Source: Pseudomonadota bacterium (GTDB lineage: Bacteria; Pseudomonadota; Alphaproteobacteria; Rhizobiales; Rhizobiaceae). From it: 64,000 bases of DNA. The stretch lies in contig JAEYDD010000042.1 of the NCBI GenBank assembly GCA_023404095.1, forward strand, positions 1 to 64,000, given 5' to 3'. The notes below the pieces were generated by a model, which was given only the letters and a program-made list of their open reading frames with translations, did no database searches and was not told the DNA's origin. Made by a program: the position numbers and the translations under genes. Each line of letters begins with the position of its first letter. Within the stretch, counting starts at the first letter, position 1. Shown here one piece after another: positions 36,774 to 45,547 of this stretch.

Positions 36774-37418
36774 TTATGCGAAACTTTTAATTGACGTGAG
36801 AACCAGCCCGAGAACATCCCACTTGCCCTCGATGATTGTTTCTTTGTCCCCTGAATTTCGAACCGCATAAACGGGGTCATAATCTTCGCGTAGTTGCGCT
36901 ATGGAAATCTCGGTAACGTCATCCTTGGTTCTGCCGATGACAACGATTTGCCTGTCGGGAGATACGCTCATCGCGAGCATGCCGGGGTAGCTCAGCACAA
37001 TGATCATGCTATCTTGCAGGATGCCCAGGCCGGCCGCGTGGCTATCGCGAACTTCATAGACCCCCTGGTATTCCGCGGGAAACCGTGGGTCCGGCTCGAA
37101 GGGCGTCCGAATGTCGTTTTCCTGCTCCGGAACGGCTTCGAGAAAAACGCCTGCCCGGCAGGTGCCCAAGAGTGGCAGCCCGTCCTCCGGAATGCCGAAC
37201 TTTCGGGGCGCGCTCTGCTCAAGCATCAAGTATTCGACATCGCAGTCGAGAGCCTTTGCCAGCTTGGCGAGGTTTGCTTCCCGAGGCTGCGCTTTGCGCC
37301 CATCGAGCAAATCCCTAGTGAAGCCAACCGGAAGTCCTGATTGCTTGTCGACTTGCGTATTGTTTAGGCCGAGCACCGCCATTCTGCGGCGGACGCGGGA
37401 AAGAAGCTTTTGTCCCAT
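36774..37418 (-). CDS. CI-like phage repressor (XRE plus S24-like domain)
   Basis: 214 residues. The N-terminal helix-turn-helix is VRRRMAVLGLNNTQVDKQSG, then LPVGFTRDLLDGRKAQPREA. The C-terminal half has a LexA/S24-like layout: VYEVRDSHAAGLGILQDSMI and a last strand DVLGLVLTSIKSF. The usual catalytic Lys region reads TEISIAQL with no Lys, so self-cleavage is doubtful. It should bind the ATTAGGG palindromes and keep lysogeny. GGAG lies 8-11 bases before the start, and a small palindrome AAAATC-CGA-GATTTT (37435-37449) sits upstream. Confidence 0.85.
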   Translation of the reverse strand: MGQKLLSRVRRRMAVLGLNNTQVDKQSGLPVGFTRDLLDGRKAQPREANLAKLAKALDCDVEYLMLEQSAPRKFGIPEDGLPLLGTCRAGVFLEAVPEQENDIRTPFEPDPRFPAEYQGVYEVRDSHAAGLGILQDSMIIVLSYPGMLAMSVSPDRQIVVIGRTKDDVTEISIAQLREDYDPVYAVRNSGDKETIIEGKWDVLGLVLTSIKSFA

Positions 37419-37533
37419 CTCATCACTCCGTACTAAAATCCGAGATTTTCAACCCTCTGCGACGGACTTATCCCCACACATTTCAAAGTTCAAGTCTTTT
37501 TGATTTCGCGCAAAATCACATCCTGAAATCTTG

Positions 37534-37554
37534 ATTAGGGATTAAATCCCTATT
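37534..37554 (+). promoter_or_regulatory. Repressor operator on the rightward early promoter
   Basis: ATTAGGG-ATTAAAT-CCCTATT lies between the divergent repressor and the first rightward gene. A -10-like TATTAT (37551-37556) overlaps its right arm, so a bound repressor would block rightward transcription. No convincing -35 is seen at 17 bases. Confidence 0.65.
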
Positions 37555-37605
37555 ATGGTTTGCGTCGTGCCGCTTCGGCATGAACTCGCAACCATCGGGA
37601 TCGGA

Positions 37606-37965
37606 ATGTCTCAACTCGAAATCCTCAGATCGAACATCGTTCGGCTCTTCGACGCCTATTGCGCGGCAACAGGCGCTTCGCCGTCGGCCGTTTCCGTCGC
37701 CGTGTCGAACGACAACAAGTTCGTGAAGACGTTCCGGGAAAGGGACATGCGCGTGGGGACCTATGACTTGGTCACTTCGCGCTTCTCCGCGATCTGGCCC
37801 GAAGGGGCAGCCTGGCCGGACGGCGTTGATCGCCCGGCGCCTGCGATAGATGCGCAGGCGCCCGCCCGGGGACGCCTGCAACCCACCATTCATCCCGAAT
37901 GGCCCGAGGGCGTGCCTTGGCCCGCCGACATCCCGAAGCCTGAGACCGTCAACTCGCAGTCGTAA
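37606..37965 (+). CDS. First rightward early protein, probable Cro-like regulator
   Basis: 119 residues. MSQLEILRSNIVRLFDAYCA, then SPSAVSVAVSNDNKFVKTFR has the spacing of a helix-turn-helix DNA-binding segment. The C-terminal half is Pro/Trp-rich (WPEGAAWPDGVDRPAP). Its position directly across from the repressor, behind an operator, suggests a Cro-type role; this is inference. The ATG at 37606 is used because an upstream one at 37555 lies in the -10 box. Confidence 0.6.
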   Translation: MSQLEILRSNIVRLFDAYCAATGASPSAVSVAVSNDNKFVKTFRERDMRVGTYDLVTSRFSAIWPEGAAWPDGVDRPAPAIDAQAPARGRLQPTIHPEWPEGVPWPADIPKPETVNSQS

Positions 37966-37983
37966 CCCGAGGAGGTTCCGCGC

Positions 37984-38376
37984 ATGGCCAGAGGCCGACC
38001 GAAGAAGAGCATTGTCACGTCTACGAGCGAAATCTCGAAAGAAGAGATCAAGCGCGTTCTTCGCGACTATCAGTCCAACGCCGCAGATGCAGTCGAGGCG
38101 GCCGGCGCGGCCGGCCAGGTCGTCAAAAGTGCCATCGAGCGCCACAACCTCGATCGCAAAGCCCTGCGCTTCACGCTCGGCCTTGCCAAGATGGACGCAG
38201 CGAAGCGCCAGACGACGCTCCGCTGCCTCCTCGAATACGCGCACAAGCTCGACATGTTCTCCGATACCGACGCGTTCGACGACATCCTCGATCGCATGGA
38301 GAACATCGTGACCGAGGTCCGCGAGCGGGGGAGTGCGCGCAGCGCCGACCCTGTCGTTTCCCAAACGGTCAACTGA
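37984..38376 (+). CDS. Phage early protein, unknown
   Basis: 130 residues. It starts MARGRPKKSIVTSTSEIS, an AT-hook-like RGRPKK, then helical RVLRDYQSNAADAVEAAGAA and FTLGLAKMDAAKRQTTLRCL. A strong GAGGAGG precedes the ATG. It may bind DNA; no family was recognised. Confidence 0.6.
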   Translation: MARGRPKKSIVTSTSEISKEEIKRVLRDYQSNAADAVEAAGAAGQVVKSAIERHNLDRKALRFTLGLAKMDAAKRQTTLRCLLEYAHKLDMFSDTDAFDDILDRMENIVTEVRERGSARSADPVVSQTVN

Positions 38377-38413
38377 TCGGCTGCTCCCGCCACTGCGGTG
38401 AGCGCCATGCAGG

Positions 38414-38476
38414 GGGCGGCCGGCACGAAGGACGGGCCGGCCGCCCATCGAACGGAGCCGGGTCAAACCGGCTCCG
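38414..38476 (+). terminator. Two tandem hairpins
   Basis: An 11-bp stem (38414-38424 with 38436-38446) is followed by a 9-bp stem CGGAGCCGG/CCGGCTCCG (38453-38461 with 38468-38476) and then ACTTCATTTTT. They lie between two early genes on the same strand and could terminate or attenuate transcription. Confidence 0.6.
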
Positions 38477-38498
38477 ACTTCATTTTTGGGAGCCCTTT

Positions 38499-38798
38499 AT
38501 GCATCAGCAGGTAATTCTTAAGCTCTTCATGACGTCGGTCGTTCCGACAAAGTCCAATCCTTACAAGTACGTCCAGTTTCCCTTCGAGGTTGCTATGCGC
38601 GATCTCGCAGAAGTCCATGAGGCGCTTGCCGAAGACGGCTGCCTCAAGGGATGGCGGATCTGGACGGAAGACACGCCAGACCGCGAAAAGGTCGCTGTCC
38701 GGCGCGAGCCGATGATCATCGGCCTGAATGGCATCGCTTTCCTCGCCGCCTGCCACTTCGACTACAAGTGGATTGAGGAGGTCGGACACAATGGCTGA
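38499..38798 (+). CDS. Phage early protein, unknown
   Basis: 99 residues: MHQQVILKLFMTSVVPTKSN, then FPFEVAMRDLAEVHEALAED and LNGIAFLAACHFDYKWIEEV. A GGGAG site lies about 10 bases upstream. It overlaps the resolvase gene start by 8 bases. Function unknown. Confidence 0.6.
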   Translation: MHQQVILKLFMTSVVPTKSNPYKYVQFPFEVAMRDLAEVHEALAEDGCLKGWRIWTEDTPDREKVAVRREPMIIGLNGIAFLAACHFDYKWIEEVGHNG

Positions 38799-39351
38799 TC
38801 CCCGCCCGATCCTCTTCCTCGATCTAGCAACCAAATTCGGCTGGTGCGAAGGCGCCCCGGGCAAGGAGCCCACCTTCGGCAGCGAGCGCTTTGCGCCGGA
38901 AGGCGCTGGAAGCGGCGCCGTCTTTGGCGGAGCATTCAAGTGGATGGCGCAGCGGTGCCAGGCGACGGCCTACCGACAGATCGTCATCGAGGCCACCCTT
39001 GATCCGCGCCATATGGGTGGGCGAACGACGCGGGACACCGGCCTGCGCCTGATCGGCCTTCCCGCTGTGATCGAGGCCGCCGCTTACCTATGCAAGGTCT
39101 ACGATTTTCACGAAGCGAGGGCGGACGACATCCGCCTGTTTCTGATCGGCAAGCGCCCAAAGAAAGCGGAAGCCAAGCAACTGGTTATGGCGAAGCTTCA
39201 GGCGCTCGGGCACGACGTGCGCGATCCCGATGCGGCCGACGCCCTCGCGGGCTGGCTCTATTCGTGCAGCATCATCGCCCCCGAGCAAGCTGCCCGGCCG
39301 ACCCATGTCCGGCAGTCCGGCGAGCAATACGATCCATATCGGGGGTTCTGA
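38791..39351 (+). CDS. RuvC-like Holliday-junction resolvase
   Basis: 186 residues. The RNase-H-like acidic residues are seen: Asp in ILFLDLATKFGWCEG, Glu in RQIVIEATLDPRHMGG and the terminal DAADALAGWLY with paired Asp. It probably resolves branched replication or recombination intermediates. It ends in TGATG, shared with the next start, so translation is coupled. Confidence 0.8.
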   Translation: MADPRPILFLDLATKFGWCEGAPGKEPTFGSERFAPEGAGSGAVFGGAFKWMAQRCQATAYRQIVIEATLDPRHMGGRTTRDTGLRLIGLPAVIEAAAYLCKVYDFHEARADDIRLFLIGKRPKKAEAKQLVMAKLQALGHDVRDPDAADALAGWLYSCSIIAPEQAARPTHVRQSGEQYDPYRGF

Positions 39352-39617
39352 TGCGCATCGTCGACATTCAGGCCCGCCTCCGCGAGCTAGCGGCTTCCAC
39401 TGGGATCACCGAGCTTGCGGATCTCGCCCAGCAATTGAAGCGCCGCCGCCCTGCGCGCCGCGCCGCCACGCAGTCGGCTCCGATGAGCGACGAGCTTCGC
39501 CGGCAGATCATCTCGCATGCCGGCAGCCATCCTGACTGGCCGATGCACAAAATTGGCCAGCACTTCAACGTCAACCAAGGCCGGGTCAGCGAAGCTCTGC
39601 GCGGTAGGCGAGGATAG
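39351..39617 (+). CDS. Small helix-turn-helix phage protein
   Basis: 88 residues: MRIVDIQARLRELAASTGIT, an Arg-rich middle (KRRRPARRAAT), then HPDWPMHKIGQHFNVNQGRV, which fits a helix-turn-helix with NQGRVSEAL as recognition helix. It starts within the stop of the resolvase gene. Probable DNA-binding regulator. Confidence 0.65.
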   Translation: MRIVDIQARLRELAASTGITELADLAQQLKRRRPARRAATQSAPMSDELRRQIISHAGSHPDWPMHKIGQHFNVNQGRVSEALRGRRG

Positions 39618-39620
39618 CGC

Positions 39621-39935
39621 ATGAGCCAGCCCCGGAAGCGAGCCGGCCTATCCGAAATGGCCCGCATTGCCGGCGCCGAGGCTTCCCGTATCCGCGCGGT
39701 GCAGGCTGCTCTCGCCAAGGACGGCGGGGCGGCAGCCACCAGCGCGACGCAGATCCGGCGAGCCGAGGTTTTCGAGGACATCGAGCGGCTGATCATCGCG
39801 ATCATGGATGTGCCGGATCGCGTCCGCGAGGTGCTGGCCCCTGTCATGAGAGCCATGGCCACAGCCGAAAAATTCGAGCGGGACCGTGAAGCGGCCCCGC
39901 CCGCCGAAACCGAACATGAATATTCAGAGAATTGA
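39621..39935 (+). CDS. Phage protein, unknown
   Basis: 104 residues: basic N-terminus MSQPRKRAGLSEMARIAGAE, then EVFEDIERLIIAIMDVPDRV and an acidic tail. It is helical throughout and ends 8 bases before the primase-helicase start. It could be a loader or DNA-binding accessory; no motif proves this. Confidence 0.55.
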   Translation: MSQPRKRAGLSEMARIAGAEASRIRAVQAALAKDGGAAATSATQIRRAEVFEDIERLIIAIMDVPDRVREVLAPVMRAMATAEKFERDREAAPPAETEHEYSEN

Positions 39936-39943
39936 GGCGGGAC

Positions 39944-42169
39944 ATGGCAGGTGGGGGCGACCAGTTCGCGAAATACGCGGGTCCGGTGGCGATCGAGATC
40001 CTTGGGGAGCCCAACAAGAAGCTATCCTCCAAGGATGAGCTCCGGTTCGGAAACAAGGGATCGCTATCGGTTGATCTGAAAAAGGGGACGTTCTTCGAGC
40101 ATGGCGCTGATGAAGGCGGCGGCGTGCTTTGGTTCATTGAGAAGCAGACCGGCCGCAAGGGGCGTGAAGCTGTCGAATGGCTCCGAGAGCATGGCTTTTC
40201 CGTCGAGGATAGGGCCAGCGACAGCAACCGGCATTATGGGCCGGACAGCGCCGACAGCCCGAGAACCCGCGACGACGGCCCGCCATTCCGCGCCGTCGCC
40301 ACCTGGGACTATGTCGACGAGAAGGGCGGATTGCTCTTTCAGGTCGTCCGGATGGAGAACGGGCTGACCGGCAAGGACGGCAAACCGGAGAAGACTTATC
40401 GGCAGCGGCGGCCGGATGCCAGCAAAGCCGGGGGCTGGGATTGGTCGACAAAGGGCGTCCGGCAGGTGCCGTATCGGCTGCCGGATCTGCTGGAAGCCCT
40501 GCAACAAGGCCTGCCCGTCTTCATCGTTGAAGGGGAGAAGGCGGCCGATCGCCTGATTGATTTGGGTGTGCCGGCGACGACCAACGCACGCGGCGCCGGC
40601 AAGTGGGTGCCAGAACTGAACGAGTTTTTCCGCGGCGCCCGCGCAGTTGTCCTTGCCGACGATGACCCGCAGGCGGCGACGAAGGACGGCCAGCTTCGCT
40701 TCCATGATGATGGCCGCCCGATCTTTGTCGGGCTCGACCACGCGCGGTTTGTCGCCGGCGCTCTGATGGGCATCGCCGAAGACGTCCGCATGGTGCAACT
40801 CACCAACCGCAAGATGAAAGAGGATGTCGTCGACTGGCTGGATCAGGGCGGCACGATCGAGGATCTCTATCGGATCGCCAAGGAGGCCCCCCGCTTCGAG
40901 CGCGAGCCGTATCGGTCCCGCTTCCACGCGGTGACTTGGGCTGACATGGATAAGCCTGGCCCGGAACACGAATGGCTGATCAAAGGCATTCTGACCCGGG
41001 CCGAAGTGGGCATGTGCGCGGGGCCGTCGAAATCTGGAAAGTCGTTCCTCGTGATCGATGCGGCGCTTTCGATTGCGCGCGGCACGTCATGGTTCGGCCG
41101 GCGCGTCCTCAAAGGCGGGGTGATCTATCAGGCCGGCGAGGGGCAGAAGGGCCTCAAGAAGCGGATCAGGGCATATAGGGAGGACAATGGGATCTCCCCC
41201 GCTGATCCGCTCGACTTCGTTTTGCTGCCTGCGCGCATCGACCTCTATCATTCCGACGACCATACCGACGCACTCATAGAAGAGTGCCGATACTGGGCGA
41301 ACACTTTCTTGTCGCCGCTCGAATTGATCGTCATCGATACGTGGGCCACGGCCACCCCGGGCGCAAACGAAAATGACGGCAAGGATGTGTCGGTCGTCTT
41401 GCAGCGCGCGGCCAGACTGTCGGCGGCGACCGGCGCCGCGGTGCTCATCGTCCACCATATGAATGCCGATGGCTCGAAGGTCCGCGGCCACACCTCCATC
41501 TTGGGCAACCTTGAGAATGTGCTGATCGTGCGCCAGTGCGAGGGCCTTCGCGATGATGCAGGCCGTCAGATCCGCGAGGCGGTCGTCGACAAGAATAAGG
41601 ACGGTGAAGATGGGGCGCGCTTCCGGTTCACCCTGCGCTCCGTGCAGATCGGCAGCGACGAGGATGGTGACCCGATCACGTCGTGCGTGGTCGCGAACGT
41701 GGAAGGCGAGGGGTCCGATCAGCCGGCTCCCGAGCGCCCTGGCGTCTCCAACAACGAAGCGAACATCGTCCGTGCAATCGAGCGGGCGGAGCTTTTCAGC
41801 AGCCACGAGCATCCGTCCGGCCGCGGCATACCTGCCGGCGCCCGGATCGTGCTGTGGCGCGATGTGATCGCTGAATTCGATAAGATCGAGTTCGATGATG
41901 TCCCGGAGGACGAGACCCCCGAGCAGCGCGACAAGCGGCTCGATGCTCGCCTCAAGCGGCTGAAACGCTCGGGCGAAAACCTGATGCGAAAGAACATCAT
42001 CGGTAGGGACACTCCGTATGTCTGGCTGACCGGCCGTCGCATCAAAGGGTACCGCTCCGAGTATCGGCAGACCGCACCGCAGCCGGAGCCGAAGAAATCC
42101 AGCAATCACGACAATCACCATGACGGCTCCGACTTTGTCGAGCCGGGCGACGAGCTTTGGGGGAATTGA
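39944..42169 (+). CDS. Phage primase-helicase (TOPRIM plus RepA-like AAA ATPase)
   Basis: 741 residues. The N-terminal part (1-90) has a primase-like fold (LSVDLKKGTFFEHGADEGGG). The TOPRIM domain (about 190-300) contains VFIVEGEKAADRL and AVVLADDDP. The RecA-like ATPase has Walker A GPSKSGKS (360-367), Walker B LIVIDTWATATPG and VLIVHHMNADGSKVRGHTSI. The C-terminus is His/Asp-rich. It synthesises primers and unwinds DNA at the phage origin. An ATG 12 bases upstream is also possible, but GAGGCGGGAC favours this start. Confidence 0.85.
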   Translation: MAGGGDQFAKYAGPVAIEILGEPNKKLSSKDELRFGNKGSLSVDLKKGTFFEHGADEGGGVLWFIEKQTGRKGREAVEWLREHGFSVEDRASDSNRHYGPDSADSPRTRDDGPPFRAVATWDYVDEKGGLLFQVVRMENGLTGKDGKPEKTYRQRRPDASKAGGWDWSTKGVRQVPYRLPDLLEALQQGLPVFIVEGEKAADRLIDLGVPATTNARGAGKWVPELNEFFRGARAVVLADDDPQAATKDGQLRFHDDGRPIFVGLDHARFVAGALMGIAEDVRMVQLTNRKMKEDVVDWLDQGGTIEDLYRIAKEAPRFEREPYRSRFHAVTWADMDKPGPEHEWLIKGILTRAEVGMCAGPSKSGKSFLVIDAALSIARGTSWFGRRVLKGGVIYQAGEGQKGLKKRIRAYREDNGISPADPLDFVLLPARIDLYHSDDHTDALIEECRYWANTFLSPLELIVIDTWATATPGANENDGKDVSVVLQRAARLSAATGAAVLIVHHMNADGSKVRGHTSILGNLENVLIVRQCEGLRDDAGRQIREAVVDKNKDGEDGARFRFTLRSVQIGSDEDGDPITSCVVANVEGEGSDQPAPERPGVSNNEANIVRAIERAELFSSHEHPSGRGIPAGARIVLWRDVIAEFDKIEFDDVPEDETPEQRDKRLDARLKRLKRSGENLMRKNIIGRDTPYVWLTGRRIKGYRSEYRQTAPQPEPKKSSNHDNHHDGSDFVEPGDELWGN

Positions 42170-42627
42170 TGACGCAAGATAGCGACCCGTGGACGCCGAA
42201 ACTCGTCGGCGAATGCCTCGTCGAGGCGGTGCGTTGGTCGGAATACGCCGCTGGGCGAGTGCTGCCGGCTGACGTGAAGAGCGGCATGCCTGCCCTCGAA
42301 ATGTTTGCCGGCGAGCGGGAGTTCGAAGGCTGGCCGACGATCGGCGAGCTCGATCCACCGAAGCGGCCGACGTCCTATTCTCCTGCGAAGGTCTCGCAGA
42401 TGGAGCGCGTGATCCGCTGGCCGATGCTGTATCTAGGGAAGATCCCTGGGCCGACGCGGGTTCTCAACCTGTGGGTTCGCTGCAAAATCAGCAAGGGTCT
42501 CAAGTTCGACAGGGCCGTCGAGATCCGTGGGTGGAGCAGGGCCACCGCATATCGGGGACGGGATAAGGCGCTCGCGACGATCGCGATGGGCCTCACCCGT
42601 GATGGCGTGGTGAGGGGGCAGCACTGA
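42169..42627 (+). CDS. DUF6362-like phage protein
   Basis: 152 residues. WTPKLVGECLVEAVRWSEYA, then MERVIRWPMLYLGKIPGPTR and the final KFDRAVEIRGWSRATAYRGR, which looks like a helix-turn-helix. It starts within the stop codon of the primase-helicase gene and ends inside the start of the next one. It may be a regulator of late transcription; the family assignment is tentative. Confidence 0.6.
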   Translation: MTQDSDPWTPKLVGECLVEAVRWSEYAAGRVLPADVKSGMPALEMFAGEREFEGWPTIGELDPPKRPTSYSPAKVSQMERVIRWPMLYLGKIPGPTRVLNLWVRCKISKGLKFDRAVEIRGWSRATAYRGRDKALATIAMGLTRDGVVRGQH

Positions 42628-42824
42628 TGCGGTCGATCTTCATCAAGCGCGCCGGCAAATCCGCCATGCATGTTCGCGTCTTCCAGTGCCGGCCGAAGAG
42701 GGTGCCCGCGGCCCGGGGGATGAGGCGGAAGGGGCTCCCCTGCCACGTCATTTGCTCTGCCCTTGGCTTCCGCCGCGAGCGCTACGACCGGATCATCGGA
42801 CCCGCGGCTCTATTTCGTCTTTAG
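42627..42824 (+). CDS. Small basic phage protein
   Basis: 65 residues, with 15 Arg/Lys: MRSIFIKRAGKSAMHVRVFQ, then ERYDRIIGPAALFRL. TGATG overlap with the previous gene supports translation, but length and composition give no function. It could be a chance frame. Confidence 0.4.
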   Translation: MRSIFIKRAGKSAMHVRVFQCRPKRVPAARGMRRKGLPCHVICSALGFRRERYDRIIGPAALFRL

Positions 42825-42898
42825 CGCACTACGCTTGGAAGTTGCATTTCCCGTCAACTGAGCCTACCAAATTTGCACACGCGGGGTCAGGGGGGACA

Positions 42899-43639
42899 AT
42901 GCAAACTAAAGTTCATCAGCGGTTCGTGGCGAGGATCGCTGCGTACGAGACCGACCTTGAGCTAGCAAATGTGCTAATCAATCAGTTCATAAATGCGACA
43001 AAAGATAGCAACGAAACTGTTGCCGCAGCTATCGGTGCTAACGCAATTTCGCACCCGAAGTTGAACGGACGGGTGAATAGCAAAACCTCTCGGAAGATCG
43101 TCGGAATTCACCTAAAGAGAACCGTGTACGGTTCTTTTGTTAAAGACGCCTACGAGGACTTCGGCGAATACCTAACTTCGATCGTCGCGTTGGCCGCGCA
43201 TACGGGAATGGACCCGGCTCGACTAATCGGGGATCTGAAAGTTGACCTGAAGGTGGCTGACCTGCTTGCGACCGGCTCATGGAATGAGATGGTTAAGAAA
43301 ATCTCGGAGACGATCTTTCGGTCACTGGAGAATGAGAGAAGCACAATAAAGCTTATCGATAAGATCGACGGACGCCTGGGCCTAAAGCTCTTGCCAAAGA
43401 AAATCGCCGATGCGATGCCGTATCTCGATGCCCGCCATATCATTGTTCATAGAGACGGGAGGCCGGATACGGTGTATCGGACTAAGTATCCGGCAATCGG
43501 GATAGCAACTGACGCTCGCATTAAGTTAGACTTCAATTTTATCAATAATGCGCGAACGTCGATATGCGCGCTCGCGCGTCATATTGATGATCAAGTCATC
43601 GCGAAGAACTTATGCAAGCAGACGGAGATTGTGCCGTAG
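42899..43639 (+). CDS. HEPN-like protein (RX4H motif)
   Basis: 246 residues in visibly lower-GC DNA. The helical core has DAYEDFGEYLTSIVALAAHT and ARLIGDLKVDLKVADLLATG. The HEPN RNase signature R-x4-6-H appears as DARHIIVHRDGRPD (Arg179, His184), close to the RiboL-PSP-HEPN pattern. HEPN proteins cleave RNA in toxin-antitoxin and antiviral systems. No obvious antitoxin flanks it. GGGGGA lies just upstream of the ATG. It begins the cargo zone and probably has its own promoter. Confidence 0.65.
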   Translation: MQTKVHQRFVARIAAYETDLELANVLINQFINATKDSNETVAAAIGANAISHPKLNGRVNSKTSRKIVGIHLKRTVYGSFVKDAYEDFGEYLTSIVALAAHTGMDPARLIGDLKVDLKVADLLATGSWNEMVKKISETIFRSLENERSTIKLIDKIDGRLGLKLLPKKIADAMPYLDARHIIVHRDGRPDTVYRTKYPAIGIATDARIKLDFNFINNARTSICALARHIDDQVIAKNLCKQTEIVP

Positions 43640-43667
43640 TTGCAATGGCTCGATCCCGCTCTGGTTT

Positions 43668-44099
43668 TCACCGCGGGATCTTCCGGACCATGAACCGGCT
43701 CCGGCCGCGCGACCCGCACTTCGCGCATTTCAGCCTCCGCCCTAGATCGCCAAGGGGCCAGAGCCTCATTTCCTGAAGTTTGGGGTTGCGCCTGTCGACC
43801 TCGTCCATGCGACCGCACTCCGAGCAGGAAGCGAAAAGCTGGAACCATTCAGGAAGATCGAAAAGTGAGATCCGGCCGACCGGCGCGGGCTCTCCGTCTT
43901 TGCGGGGAGCCTCGGGAACCTCGGCGTGGTCTGTGACGTGCGCGCCATTGTAGGCGATGAGAAATCGGCCGGGGTAGTCCTTGATCGCGGCAGGCCAGGC
44001 AGCCCGGGCGATGCCAATTGTCTTGGCGCGACAGCACGTCTCAAGTAGGGTGCCGCCGTCCTCATCCCATACTTCGATCCGGTATTCATGCTCGCTCAT
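43668..44099 (-). CDS. Phage protein with C-terminal zinc ribbon
   Basis: 143 residues. The N-terminal 60 residues are beta-rich (HEYRIEVWDEDGGTLLETCC). The C-terminus holds CSECG and CAKCG, a four-Cys zinc ribbon, with a basic end SRGRSRFMVRKIPR. It runs opposite to its neighbours. The function is unknown; nucleic-acid binding is likely. Confidence 0.65.
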   Translation of the reverse strand: MSEHEYRIEVWDEDGGTLLETCCRAKTIGIARAAWPAAIKDYPGRFLIAYNGAHVTDHAEVPEAPRKDGEPAPVGRISLFDLPEWFQLFASCSECGRMDEVDRRNPKLQEMRLWPLGDLGRRLKCAKCGSRGRSRFMVRKIPR

Positions 44100-44305
44100 G
44101 TTCCGCCAATGTTCTCTTTTGGGCGCTGTGTCAAGCGCTCGAAGGTGCGCCTTTGTGTCGGTCGGCTTCCTCGTGGGCAGCCGCTAGCCAGTTCACCGCA
44201 TCGCGGCGAGTTGGGATTTTCGACCGCCGCGCGCGCTCTGTCTTCCACATGGCTTGGGGCCGATCCGCGTGAAGCGGTAAGTATAGGCCATCTTGCTAAC
44301 TAGAA

Positions 44306-45469
44306 ATGCGCAGAATACAAAAAGCAATGGCCGCAAATAAGCTTCAGCACTACGTCCCAAAAGCGCATCTCCGACCGTTTGGGTTCGGTAGGGACAACTC
44401 CGCCATCAGGGTATTTAACATCGCGTCTGGACGCTACATCGAAGCCGCCCCGATAAAGGGTCAGTGCGCCAGAGATTACTTTTATGGCCGGGATCTGATG
44501 CTCGAAAGAGCGCTTCAACCCGTCGAGGGCATGTATGCCGCCATTGTCGCAAAGCTCTCCTCGGCCCCCGAAACGATCAACAACAAAGATATGCAGTTGC
44601 TTCGGTTCTTCGCGCTACTGCAGACTTTTCGGACTTACAGCTATGTTGAGAAGCTGATGGCTATGTCCGACCAGAATTATGCCGACATGGTTGCCGCGGG
44701 AGCGGGAAGTCAAGACATCCCCCGCATGATCACTTCGATGGATCGCGCGGTGCATATGGCCATCAATCACGCTATGAGAACGCAATCGACTATTGATGAC
44801 CTGGACGCGGTGGTTATCCGAAACCGCACAAAGATTGATATTGTCACTTCCGATGATCCCGCCATCCAGACCAATCGCCTTTTTCTGCAGAAGCGCGGAA
44901 GCGAAGGTTTTGGTTTCGGCAGTGCAGGGGCAATGATTTACCTCCCGCTCACTCCAAGGTTCGCCTTCCTTGCGTTCGACCCATACGTCTATCATGTGCC
45001 AGGCCGGCGCCATGAGCTAGTAGACGTGATTGATGGCAGGGATATCGATGCTCTCAACGAGTTGCAGTTCCTGCACGCTAGGGAAAACATATACTTCTCG
45101 GACCTAAGCTCACGCGATCGGCTGACCGCGGAGTTTCAAAAATGCGTGCCTCGACGGCCAGCAACTTGGACTAGGTTCCATTTTTTTGAGAAGACTGAGG
45201 AAAACGAGCGCGAAGAAAACTACGTGCCTATTCCCCTCGATGAAATGAAGTTGGTGCCGGGCCGCGAGTACATCGTTGGGTTCCATGTGGTTCGTCCTGC
45301 GCCCAGCGGGTGGCCAAGACTGTTAAATCATCGTCTGCGGCCTAAGCTAATCGAAACTGGAACCGCAGCGGGCGCAGTGAGGCCCGGGCAACTCAGGCAA
45401 TCGGCGCCGCGGAGAAGGAAAATCAGACTAAACGCCGCCCGACCCCAGTGGGCCAAGCCCGAGACGTGA
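44306..45469 (+). CDS. DUF4238 protein
   Basis: 387 residues. LQHYVPKAHLRPFGFGRDNS near the start, LLRFFALLQTFRTYSYVEKL, KIDIVTSDDPAIQTNRLFLQ and MIYLPLTPRFAFLAFDP are the DUF4238 pattern. The fold and activity are unknown; members are scattered in bacteria next to defence and mobile genes. The C-terminal 60 residues are basic and less conserved. It lies 78 bases before the KAP gene and may be co-transcribed. The ATG at 44327 is an equally good start. Confidence 0.75.
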   Translation: MRRIQKAMAANKLQHYVPKAHLRPFGFGRDNSAIRVFNIASGRYIEAAPIKGQCARDYFYGRDLMLERALQPVEGMYAAIVAKLSSAPETINNKDMQLLRFFALLQTFRTYSYVEKLMAMSDQNYADMVAAGAGSQDIPRMITSMDRAVHMAINHAMRTQSTIDDLDAVVIRNRTKIDIVTSDDPAIQTNRLFLQKRGSEGFGFGSAGAMIYLPLTPRFAFLAFDPYVYHVPGRRHELVDVIDGRDIDALNELQFLHARENIYFSDLSSRDRLTAEFQKCVPRRPATWTRFHFFEKTEENEREENYVPIPLDEMKLVPGREYIVGFHVVRPAPSGWPRLLNHRLRPKLIETGTAAGAVRPGQLRQSAPRRRKIRLNAARPQWAKPET

Positions 45470-45547
45470 AAGCGCTCCGCTGATGGGGGGCGCCGCGACC
45501 GATCGACATCGAGGGTCGCGTGGAAAAATGAAAATGAAGCAAAGGAT

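Noticed and set aside
36503..37554. CRISPR-like repeat array
   Set aside because: The repeated palindromes are few, widely spaced and at promoters. No regular repeat-spacer pattern was seen anywhere in the window.
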